From Crossiella sp. CA-258035 (GTDB lineage Bacteria > Actinomycetota > Actinomycetes > Mycobacteriales > Pseudonocardiaceae): a stretch of 64,000 nt of DNA. A program made the position numbers and the translations under genes. Shown in pieces: positions 1 through 8,149 of this stretch. The notes below the pieces were generated by a model. The model worked only from the letters and a program-made list of their open reading frames with translations. It was not told where the DNA came from and made no database searches. The stretch's first letter is position 1; each line of letters starts with the position of its first letter. The stretch spans positions 8,771,501-8,835,500 of the forward strand of contig NZ_CP116413.1 of NCBI RefSeq assembly GCF_030064675.1, read 5' to 3'.

Positions 1-453
1 CGCGCCCGGTGTGGCCAGCGGGAACCAGTCGACCTGCCCGGTCGAGGTGACGTTCTCCAGCACCAGCAGCAACCTCTTGCCCGCGGACAGGTTCAGCAGC
101 GCCTTGCGCCGCTCCTCCGCGGTGGCCGGCTGGTCTTTGCTGGGCAGTCCGAGCGCGGACAGCACTTCACCCAGTTTCGCACCGACCGCCGCGATCTCGT
201 CCCGCTGCGGCCCACCCAGCCGCACGTGGATCTGCCCGTCCGGGAACCGGCCAGGGGTGTCCCGGAACCACTTCACGATCGCGCTGAACCGGCCGGCGCC
301 ATCCGGTCCGCACACCGCGAGGAAGGTCGGCCGCCCGGCCGCCAGCTCCTGTTCGTACAGCGTGCTCATGGTCTGCCGATGGCGCTCCCGGTTGACGAAC
401 CAGGCCGCGTTCGCCGGCAGTTCGCTCGGTGGATCCCCCTGCTGTTCCGCCAC
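1..453 (-). CDS. Partial P-loop (STAND/NB-ARC-like) protein, N-terminal part
   Basis: The minus strand is open for 151 codons from a GTG at 453 to the left edge, so only the N-terminus is present. A segment near residues 15-25 reads like the FVNRERH/FxGR lead-in to NB-ARC domains. It is followed near residue 50 by CGPDGAGR where a Walker A would sit, and near residue 130 by LLLVLENV, a Walker B-like strand. The expected Walker A Lys is Arg, so nucleotide binding may be weak or lost. It lies 36 bp downstream of the alpha/beta hydrolase gene on the same strand, suggesting co-transcription. Family assignment rests on pattern only. Confidence 0.6.
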   Translation of the reverse strand, partial: MAEQQGDPPSELPANAAWFVNRERHRQTMSTLYEQELAAGRPTFLAVCGPDGAGRFSAIVKWFRDTPGRFPDGQIHVRLGGPQRDEIAAVGAKLGEVLSALGLPSKDQPATAEERRKALLNLSAGKRLLLVLENVTSTGQVDWFPLATPGA

Positions 454-489
454 GCCACCCGACCCTACACACGGCGGGTAGGCGCCCAG

Positions 490-1380
490 TCACTTCTCGC
501 GCAGGACCTCCCCGACCAGGCGACCCGTCTCCGCCTGCCCCAGGTACGCCCGCGCGGCATGCGGCTCGCGCCCGTTGTCCACCAGCCGGTGCGGCTCGAC
601 CACCCCGGCCGCCCCGGGGAACAGCCCGCCCAGCTCGGCTTCGGCGGCGATCAGGTCGTCCCGGTCCAGGATGTTCACCCAGCGGCGCAGCAGCGGCGGG
701 ACGTGCGGTGGCTGGGGCGCCAAGCGCTCGTAGATCACCGTGCGCAGCCCGAGCGGGGAACCCAGGGTGACCAGCAGCGGAAGGGGATGTGCCAGGCGGT
801 GCAGGGCCTCGTAGGCGACCACGGTGCCCAGGGAGTGCGCGACCACGACCTTGGTCTCCGGGCCGAGCTGGGCGGTCAGGCGTTCGACGATCTGGTTCCT
901 GGTGTCCGGTTCGGTGAAGTACTGGGCGACCTGGCTGAGCTCCTGCCAGCGGTACTTCTCGGCCAGCGCGAAACCGAGTCGGCCGAAGGTGCTCATCCGG
1001 GCGACGGCGCGCAGCAGCGGGCGCACGGCGGCACGCGGACCCTGGGCGTCGGGGTGCTCGCCGGTGGCCACCGCGAGGGCGCGGGCGGCTTCCTGGCGGT
1101 CCTCCTGCCGCGGGCCGCGGGTGGCGGCGTTGCGCAGGATGTCCGCGAGCAGTCCGGCGACCAGGTCCTCCTGGGCGGGCATGGCCGCACCCTGCTGGTC
1201 AGGGCGGCCGAACAGGTCCGCGAAGTAGGCCAGGGTGGTCCGGCCGGGCAGCGCGTCGGCTTCGGTGGTGAACCCGGCCGCGCGCAGGCCGACCGCGAGA
1301 TCGGCGGTCATGCTCGCGCCCAGGTCGGCCGGATCATGCCGTTCCTGCCCGATCCCGTGCACCAGGACGACCTCGGCCAC
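490..1380 (-). CDS. Alpha/beta hydrolase (lipase-like)
   Basis: 296 aa. The N-terminus VAEVVLVHGIGQ contains the HG oxyanion strand, and VVVAHSLGTVVAYEALH is a GxSxG-type nucleophile elbow with Ser. Together these indicate an alpha/beta hydrolase of the type often annotated as lipase or PGAP1-like esterase; the substrate is unknown. The GTG start at 1380 is preferred because a GGGGGA Shine-Dalgarno-like run lies just upstream, and the open frame before it covers the promoter of the divergent caspase gene. It is followed on the same strand by the partial P-loop protein. Hydrolases like this are known effector modules in NTPase-linked conflict systems, so a role beside the caspase protein is an inference. 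Confidence 0.75.
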   Translation of the reverse strand: MAEVVLVHGIGQERHDPADLGASMTADLAVGLRAAGFTTEADALPGRTTLAYFADLFGRPDQQGAAMPAQEDLVAGLLADILRNAATRGPRQEDRQEAARALAVATGEHPDAQGPRAAVRPLLRAVARMSTFGRLGFALAEKYRWQELSQVAQYFTEPDTRNQIVERLTAQLGPETKVVVAHSLGTVVAYEALHRLAHPLPLLVTLGSPLGLRTVIYERLAPQPPHVPPLLRRWVNILDRDDLIAAEAELGGLFPGAAGVVEPHRLVDNGREPHAARAYLGQAETGRLVGEVLREK

Positions 1381-1465
1381 CGGTTCCCCCGATCTCTCGA
1401 CACCCGTGGGTGCACCGTAGCCCGGCGGCTTGCCCGCGGCCGGGGCGGTGGGAGATCTTTCAGGG

Positions 1466-4142
1466 GTGGAGCGACTGGCGCTGGTGATCAGCTCGGAGTG
1501 GCATGCCTCGGGGCGGCGGGTGCCCGTGCTGGGCAGGCACGCCGAGGCGGTCGCCAGGGTGCTCACCGATCCGGCGACCGGCGGCTGGACCCCGGCGCTG
1601 ACCGGCCGGCCGCTGCTGCTGGACCCGACCGCGGCCGAGCTGGACGAGGCGCTGCGGCTGGCCTTCGAGCGCGCGCACCGGGACCGCGCGGTGTTGCTGG
1701 TGTTCTTCGTCGGCCACGGCGTGCTGACCGAGGACGACTACTACCTGATGGCCACCGACAGCACCGACCTGCCCGACTCGCGGGACTCGCTGCTGCTCGG
1801 CCAGCGGTTCAAGGAGCTGCTGCGCCGCTACTCCGGCCTGGACGCGCTGGTCCTGGTGGTGGACGCCTGCCACTCCGGCCGGGCGATCCGCGCCGCGAGC
1901 CGGCACTTCCTGGACCAGATCAGCCGGGCACGGCGCCGGGTGGAGGTGCTGACCGCCTCCGACGACGACCCGGCCTTCGGCGCCTGCCTGGCCCGCGCCG
2001 TGGTCACCCAGGCCGCGATCGGGCACGCCGGCTACGGCGAGCGGCTGCGGGTGGCGGATGTGCGCGAGCTGGCCAAGGACACCTGCCGTCTGCAAGTGCC
2101 GCAACAGTTCTCCTTCGACGGCACCAGCAAGCTCGGCGAGGACGGCGACCCGGCGCTGTGGCTGCTGCACAACCCGGGCAGCCGCTGGCTGCGCTCGCCG
2201 CTGGCCGGCACCGCCACGCTCGGCGAGGTGGAACGGCTGCTGGCCAACCGGGTGCACCGGCCGGTGTTCGCCGAGGCCGGGCGCGCGCTGACCGGGCAGG
2301 CCCGGTGCGTGCTGCTGCTCGGGCCGAGGGGCAGCGGCAAGTCGGTGGTGGTGGCCGACCTGCTGGACCGGGGCACGCCGGTGCACGCGGCGATCCTGCT
2401 GCGCGGCGGCGAACTGCTGTCCCAGGTGGCCGCGGAGCTGCGCAGGCAGCTGACCGCGCAGGTGGAGGGGTTCGCCGAGGCGTTCGCGGCCTACTGCGGG
2501 CGCGGGGACCTGGTGTCGCCGGGGGCAGACCCGTTCGAGCTGAACCTGCTCGGCCCGTTGCGGCTGCTGCCGGACCCGGCCGAGGTGCGGATCGCGGTCG
2601 ACGGCGTGGACGCGCTGTCCGGCCAGCGGGATCGGCTGTGGGCCGGGCTGATCGCGCTGGCCACCGATCCGGCGGTGCGGGTGCGGTTGCTGGTCGCCAC
2701 CCGCGCCGCGCCGGACGGGTTGGCCGGGGCCGAGGTGGTCGCGGTGCCGAAGGCCACCGTGGCGGAGCTGACCGAGTTCGCGCGGCTGCGTGAGCTGGAG
2801 GAGCACCAGGTCCAACAGGTCGTGGCGCAGGCGGACGGGAACTGGGCGGCCGCGCACCTGTTCGCCGAGGGATTTGTGCAGCGCCGCGGTTCCGCCGACG
2901 GCGGTCAGGTCCCGCGCGGGCTGGCCGAGGCCTACGCGGAGCGGCTCCGGCGGGCCAGGCTGCACGACGAGTCGGACCCGCTGCGCCCGCACACCAGGCA
3001 GGTGCTCGCCGCGCTGACCGCCGCGGGAGCCGGGCCGGTGCTGCCGTTTCCGTTGCTGGCCACGGCATGTGGGCTCACCGAGACGGAGACGCACGCGGTG
3101 CTGCCCAGGCTCGGCTCGCTGATCGTGCGCGGCCAGCCCGGCACCGCGGCCGAGCGGGCCGGCCTGGCCGAACCGGAGCTGGCCGAGCACCTGGCCGACG
3201 GCACGGTGCTCGGCGTCCACCCGGCCGAGTGGCACGCCCGCCTCGCCGACGCCATCACCGAGCTGGCCCCGCCGGGCAGCTCCGGCCCGGTCGCGGACTA
3301 CGCGGCGGCAGCTGAAGCCCGGCACCGCTGGCGGGCCGGCCGGTTCGCCGCGGCGCTGGACAGCCTGGACGAGCGCGAGGCGCAGATCCCGGTGGAGCAG
3401 CGGGAACGCTGGAGCGCGCTGGCCCGGCTGACCGCCGAGCAGTTCGGCGCGGAGCACCCACTCACCCTGCGCGCGCAGGCCAGGGTCGGAACCTGGACCG
3501 CCAAGGCCGGTGACCCGGCAACCGCGCTGGACACCTTTGCGCAGCTGCTCGACCGGGCTCGGCCGCTGCTCGGCGAAGACCATCCCGAGGTGCTGAACCT
3601 GCGGGAGAACCAGGCGTTCTGGCTTGGCATGAGCGGGAACTGGCCGCTGGCGCGAGACCTCTTCGACGCGCTCGTCGCCGACTGCGCGCGGCTGCTCGGA
3701 CCGGAACACCCGCAGACGTTGATGGCCCGCCAGCACGTGGCGCTCAGCGTGACGAAGTGCGGGCAGGAGGAACGCGGTCTGGCGCTGTTCCACGAACTGC
3801 TGCCGCTGCGCGAACGGGCGCTCGGCCCGGCCCACCTGGACACTCTCCGTACCCGGCACAACATCGCCTTCTGGGAGTCGTACCCGGCATACCCCCCCCG
3901 TCCGTTTTTCCTTCGCGGTTCTGGTCGACGACCTGGCGTCCTCGGTCGGGGCCGACCACCCGGAAACGCTCACCGCGCGTTACCACCAGGCGGTCTTCCT
4001 GCCGGAAACCCAACGGGCGCAGGCGATCTCACTGCTGCGCGAACTCCGGCCCGCCATGGAGCGGGTGCTCGGCCCCTGGCACGGCGACCTGCGCCAGCTC
4101 GACGCGAAGCTGGCCGAGTATGAGGAGCCGGCCGACAGGTAG
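1466..4142 (+). CDS. Caspase-NTPase-TPR protein, frameshifted near the C-terminus
   Basis: The N-terminal 230 residues form a caspase-like (peptidase C14) domain: His84 in FVGHG and Cys135 in VVDACHSG are the expected catalytic dyad. A P-loop NTPase follows, with Walker A GPRGSGKS at residues 286-293 and a Walker B-like IAVDGVDAL. The C-terminus has kinesin-light-chain-type TPRs with repeats of the form HPxTLxxRxxxA. In the given reading the frame breaks at a run of eight C (3892-3899) and would end at 4123. In the +1 frame the TPR continues (DHPETLTARYHQAVFL) to a TAG at 4140-4142. Start GTG 1466 fits the divergent hydrolase promoter. The caspase probably cleaves protein targets when the NTPase/TPR part senses a signal; that is inferred from family architecture. 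Confidence 0.8.
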
Positions 4143-4154
4143 CGCGGTGGCGGC

Positions 4155-5420
4155 ATGACGCGACCGCTGCGGATCGCGCTGCTGACCTATCGCGGCGCCC
4201 CGCACTCCGGCGGCCAGGGCGTGTACGTGCGGCACCTCAGCCGGGAGCTGCGCGCGCTCGGCCACTCGGTGGAAGTCTTCGCCGGACCGCCCCATCCCGA
4301 GCTGGATCCGGGCATCCCGCTCACCCGTCTGTCCACTTTGGACATATTCGGCGAGCCGTTCCCGTTCCGGCTGCCGCCGCTGCGGCAGGTGCGCAGTGCG
4401 GCGGACTGGGTGGAGTACCTGGACTTCCGGTTCCGCGGCAACTACCCGGAGCCGCTGTCCTTCTCGCTGCGTGTGCTGCCGGAGCTGTGGGCTCGCCGGG
4501 CGGAGTTCGACCTGGTGCACGACAACCAGGGCCTGGGCTACGGCCTGCTCGGCCTGCACTGGCTCGGTCTGCCGCTGGTGGCGACCGTGCACCACCCGGT
4601 GGCCATCGACCGCGACTTCAAGCTGGCCACCACCACCGGCGCGCACCGCCGCGGCGCGCTGCGCTGGCACCGCTTCACCGACATGCAGGGCCGGGTGGCG
4701 CGCCGGGCCGCCGCGGTGCTGACCGTGTCCGCGGCTTCCCGGGCCGCGATCGTACGCCGGATGCGGGTGCCCGCGGACCGGGTCTCGGTGGTACCGCTGG
4801 GCGTGGACCACTCGGTGTTCACCACCGGGTCCACCGCGAAGGTGCCGGGCCGGATCGTGACCACGGCCAGCGCGGACGTGCCGATCAAGGGCCTGCGCAC
4901 GCTGCTCGCGGCGCTGGCGCTGGTGCGCGCGGCGGCGCCTGCCGAACTGGTGGTCATCGGGCGGCCCAAGCCGGACAGCCCGGCCGCGGAACTGCTGGCG
5001 CGGCCGGAGCTGGCCGGTGCCGTGCGGTTCACCCCCGATCTGTCCACTGTGGACCTTGCCGAACTGCTGCGGTCGGCCGAAGTGGTCTGCGTGCCCTCGC
5101 TGTTCGAGGGCTTCTCGCTGCCCGCGGCCGAGGCGATGGCCTGCGGCACGGCGCTGGTGACCACCTGGGCTGGCGCGCTGCCGGAGGTCGTCGGCCGGGA
5201 CGAACAGGCCGCGTTGCTGGTGCCACCAGCCGATCCGGTCGCGCTGGCCGCCGCGCTGACCAGGGTGCTCACCGGCACCGCGCTGCGGGCGCGACTGGGC
5301 AAGGGCGGTCTGCGCCGGGCCGCCGGACTGTCCTGGCGGCGCACCGCACTGGCCACCGTCGAGCAGTACCACCGCGTTCTCGCTGATTCCTGCCACCGGA
5401 GCGAACTTGCTGACCATTGA
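4155..5420 (+). CDS. GT4-family glycosyltransferase
   Basis: 421 aa with a GT-B fold. The N-terminal domain has the GGQGVYVRHLSREL loop typical of retaining GT4 enzymes. The C-terminal domain has GVDHSVF, VVIGRP and EGFSLPAAEAMACG, the E-x7-E nucleotide-sugar motif. It would transfer a sugar from a nucleotide donor, with acceptor unknown. It starts 12 bp after the caspase gene and its end overlaps the methyltransferase gene by 14 bp, so it begins a translationally coupled four-gene set. Usual family length; no truncation. Confidence 0.88.
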   Translation: MTRPLRIALLTYRGAPHSGGQGVYVRHLSRELRALGHSVEVFAGPPHPELDPGIPLTRLSTLDIFGEPFPFRLPPLRQVRSAADWVEYLDFRFRGNYPEPLSFSLRVLPELWARRAEFDLVHDNQGLGYGLLGLHWLGLPLVATVHHPVAIDRDFKLATTTGAHRRGALRWHRFTDMQGRVARRAAAVLTVSAASRAAIVRRMRVPADRVSVVPLGVDHSVFTTGSTAKVPGRIVTTASADVPIKGLRTLLAALALVRAAAPAELVVIGRPKPDSPAAELLARPELAGAVRFTPDLSTVDLAELLRSAEVVCVPSLFEGFSLPAAEAMACGTALVTTWAGALPEVVGRDEQAALLVPPADPVALAAALTRVLTGTALRARLGKGGLRRAAGLSWRRTALATVEQYHRVLADSCHRSELADH

Positions 5421-6117
5421 CTTCGACCGGTTCCCGATCGCGGCCGGGGACCGGGTGCTCGACTTCGGCTGCGGGCAGGGACGGCACGCCTACGCGGCCT
5501 ACCGGCGCGGCGGCCGGGTGCTGGCGCTGGATCTCGACGGCGCGGTGCTCAAGGAGGTCAGGGACATGTTCGGCGCGATGGCCTGCGTCGGCGAGCCGCC
5601 GCCGGGCGCCACCGCGCACGCCATCCAGGGCGACGGGGCGGCGCTGCCCTTCCCCGACCACGCCTTCACCAGGGTGATGGCCGCCGAGGTGCTGGAGCAC
5701 CTGCCCGAGGACGAGGCGGTGCTGGCCGAGCTGACCAGGGTGCTCGCACCGGGTGGGCTGCTCGCGGTGACCGTGCCGCGCTGGCTGCCGGAGCGGATCT
5801 GCTGGGCGCTGTCCAGGGAGTACCACGAGGTCGAGGGCGGGCACGTGCGCGTCTACCGGCGGCGGGCGCTGCGGAAGCTGTTGCGGCGGCACGGTTTGAT
5901 CCCGCTGGGCGGCCACCACGCGCACGCGCTGCACACGCCGTACTGGTGGCTCAAGTGCGCGGTCGGGCCGAGCAACGAGACCCGGTTGGTCCGCCGCTAC
6001 CACGAGTTCCTGTGCTGGGACATCGAACACGGCAACTGGGCCTCGCGCACCGCGGACCGCCTGCTGAACCCGGTGCTCGGCAAGAGCCTGGTGCTCTACG
6101 CGGTCAAACCGGCATGA
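5407..6117 (+). CDS. Class I SAM-dependent methyltransferase
   Basis: 236 aa. VLDFGCGQGRHA is SAM-binding motif I, ALDLD is motif II, and FTRVMAAEVLEHLPEDE is motif IV of the Methyltransf_11 type. The start is probably TTG at 5407: a GGAG lies about 6 bases upstream and the gene overlaps the end of the glycosyltransferase. The C-terminal part is rich in His and Trp (GGHHAHALHTPYWWLK), unusual for a small-molecule methyltransferase and possibly tied to substrate recognition. The acceptor is unknown; context suggests it modifies the same glycosylated product as its neighbours. Confidence 0.85.
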   Translation: MLTIDFDRFPIAAGDRVLDFGCGQGRHAYAAYRRGGRVLALDLDGAVLKEVRDMFGAMACVGEPPPGATAHAIQGDGAALPFPDHAFTRVMAAEVLEHLPEDEAVLAELTRVLAPGGLLAVTVPRWLPERICWALSREYHEVEGGHVRVYRRRALRKLLRRHGLIPLGGHHAHALHTPYWWLKCAVGPSNETRLVRRYHEFLCWDIEHGNWASRTADRLLNPVLGKSLVLYAVKPA

Positions 6118-7121
6118 CCCCGGCGGAGGTCAGCGCCACCGCGCGCTGGATCCTGGCCATCCAGCGCGCGGACGGCGCGATCCCCTGGGACGACGGCGGC
6201 AAGCTCGACCCGTGGAACCACGTCGAAGCCGCGATGGGCCTGGACTCAGCTGGCCACCACGCTGAAGCGGCAGCCGCGTTGCGCTGGCTGGCCGAACGCC
6301 AGCGCCCGGACGGCTCCTTCGCCACCGCCTACCAGGACGGCCTGGTCACCGATCCGCACGGCGACAGCAACTTCACCGCCTACCTAGCCGTCGGCCTGCG
6401 GCACCACCTGCGGCACACCGGAAACCTCGCCCTGGCCAAGGAGCTGTGGCCGGTGGTGCGGGCAGCGATGAGTTTTGTGCTGGACCTGCAACGCCCGGAC
6501 GGCGCGATCGGCTGGCACCGCAGGCCGGACGGCAGCGCCTGCGACCTCGCGCTGCGCGCCGGGTGCGCGAGCATCCACCACGCGCTGCACTCCGCGGCGC
6601 TGCTCGGCCAACGACTCGGCGAACCCACCGCGGACCTCCGGGCCGCCGCCGACCGGCTGCGCGAGGCGCTGCTGGACGCCACGCTCTTCCTGCCCAAACC
6701 GCATTCGATGGACTGGTACTACCCGGTGCTCGGCGGCGCGGTCACCGGCGCGTCGGCGCGGGCCTGGCTGATCACCGACTGGCACCGGTTCGTGGTGCCC
6801 GGCCTCGGCGTCCGCTGCGTGCACGACCAGCCCTGGACGACCGGCGGGGAAACCGCGGAGCTGGCCCTGACCCTCGCCGTGCGGGGCGAGTCCGCGCTGG
6901 CCCGGGCGCTGCTGCGGGACCTGGACCGGCTGCGCTGCCCGGACGGCGGCTACTGGACCGGCTACCAGTTCGCCAACCGCGTGCTGTGGCCCGACGAGCG
7001 CACCACCTGGACCGCGGGCGCGGTGCTGCTCGCCGCCGCGGCGCTCGCCGGCGACCGTGCCACACTCGGCACGTTCACCCCGGTCCCCGCCGACAAGGAA
7101 GCGTTGTGCGCAAGCAGCTGA
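6114..7121 (+). CDS. Alpha/alpha-toroid protein (prenyltransferase/terpene cyclase-like or glycosidase-like)
   Basis: 335 aa, starting in an ATGA overlap with the methyltransferase. It has repeated helical hairpins carrying QRxDGxxxW/F motifs (residues about 15-25, 65-75, 125-135), the pattern of squalene-cyclase, prenyltransferase beta-subunit and six-hairpin glycosidase toroids. No DXDD cyclase motif was seen. A Trp/Asp-rich region (DWYYPVLGG, NRVLWPDERTTW) could form a carbohydrate-binding cleft. Databases commonly label such proteins prenyltransferase, but the glycosyltransferase next door makes a polysaccharide- or glycolipid-active role equally possible. Function uncertain. Confidence 0.65.
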   Translation: MTPAEVSATARWILAIQRADGAIPWDDGGKLDPWNHVEAAMGLDSAGHHAEAAAALRWLAERQRPDGSFATAYQDGLVTDPHGDSNFTAYLAVGLRHHLRHTGNLALAKELWPVVRAAMSFVLDLQRPDGAIGWHRRPDGSACDLALRAGCASIHHALHSAALLGQRLGEPTADLRAAADRLREALLDATLFLPKPHSMDWYYPVLGGAVTGASARAWLITDWHRFVVPGLGVRCVHDQPWTTGGETAELALTLAVRGESALARALLRDLDRLRCPDGGYWTGYQFANRVLWPDERTTWTAGAVLLAAAALAGDRATLGTFTPVPADKEALCASS

Positions 7122-8149
7122 TCCCGGTCATCGTGGTCGCCGGATTCCTCGGTTCCGGCAAGACGACCCTGCTCAACCACCTGCTGCACAACAGCAGGGG
7201 CGCCCGGATCGGGGTGGTGGTCAACGACTTCGGCCAGGTCAACATCGACGCGATGCTGGTCGCCGGGCAGGCCGACTCGATGGTCTCGCTGTCCAACGGC
7301 TGCCTGTGCTGCGTGGCCGACACCTCCGAGCTGGACGAGTTGCTGGACCGGCTGGCCCGGCCGCAGGCCCGGATCGACGTGATCGTGATCGAGGCCAGCG
7401 GACTGGCCGAACCGCAGACCCTGGTGCGCATGGTGGCCACCAGCGAGAACCCCCGGCTCAGCTACGGCGGGCTGGTCGAGGTGGTGGACGCGGTGGAGTT
7501 CGAGGCCACCCGGCAACGGCACCCCGAGCTGGACAAGCACCTGCGGCTGGCGGATCTGGTGGTGCTCAACAAGACCGACCGGATCGACGACACCGAGCGG
7601 TTGCTGCTGCTCAACGAGCTGGAGCAGCTGGCGCCCGGCACGCCGGTGGTGGCCGCCGAGCACGGCAGGGTGGACACCGGCCTGCTCTTCGACCACGAGC
7701 CGCGCGCCGAGGACCTGTCCCAGCCCCGCCAGCTGACCCTGGACGAGCTGCTCCGCGAGCACGACGACCACCACGAACACCTGCACACCGGCTACGACAG
7801 CGTCACCTTCACCGAGCCCGCGCCCCTGCACCCGGGGCGGCTGATGGACTTCCTCCAGGACCGCCCCACCGGCGTCTACCGGATCAAGGGCTTCGTCCAC
7901 TTCGGCCTACCCGGCCACGACCAGCGGTTCACCCTGCACACCGTCGGCAGTCACCTGCGGGTGACCCGTTCGCCCTGGCCGCGCGGGGAGTCCCGGCTCA
8001 ACCAGCTGGTGCTGATCGGCACGGACGTGGACCCCGGCGAGGTGCTCGGACGGCTCGCCGGGTGCGTGGACCCGGACCCGGCGAGCACGCAGGAGCGCAC
8101 CATGCTGCGACTGCTGGCCGCACTGGACGAACCTCAGCCGGAGAACTGA
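7106..8149 (+). CDS. G3E-family GTPase (CobW/ZNG1-like metallochaperone)
   Basis: 347 aa. Walker A GFLGSGKT spans residues 13-20, the G3E metal-binding motif GCLCC residues 65-69, and VVLNKTD gives the guanine-specificity motif. A His-rich stretch (HDDHHEHLH) precedes the C-terminal CobW_C domain. Such proteins deliver Zn or Co to client enzymes using GTP. GTG start 7106 has AAGGAA upstream and overlaps the toroid gene by 16 bp, implying it serves a metal-dependent step of this cluster or is coupled by position only. It converges on the HEAT-like gene, overlapping it by 16 bp. Confidence 0.88.
   Translation: MRKQLIPVIVVAGFLGSGKTTLLNHLLHNSRGARIGVVVNDFGQVNIDAMLVAGQADSMVSLSNGCLCCVADTSELDELLDRLARPQARIDVIVIEASGLAEPQTLVRMVATSENPRLSYGGLVEVVDAVEFEATRQRHPELDKHLRLADLVVLNKTDRIDDTERLLLLNELEQLAPGTPVVAAEHGRVDTGLLFDHEPRAEDLSQPRQLTLDELLREHDDHHEHLHTGYDSVTFTEPAPLHPGRLMDFLQDRPTGVYRIKGFVHFGLPGHDQRFTLHTVGSHLRVTRSPWPRGESRLNQLVLIGTDVDPGEVLGRLAGCVDPDPASTQERTMLRLLAALDEPQPEN

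Noticed and set aside
226-2793. Very long plus-strand open frame across the hydrolase and caspase genes
   Set aside because: Composition is Arg/Gly/Ala-biased with no domain, and it reads antisense to the hydrolase and out of frame with the caspase. A GC-rich shadow.
1460-3973. Minus-strand 837-codon open frame opposite the caspase gene
   Set aside because: Low-complexity Gln/Arg/Val composition, no start signal or domain: a shadow of the real plus-strand gene.
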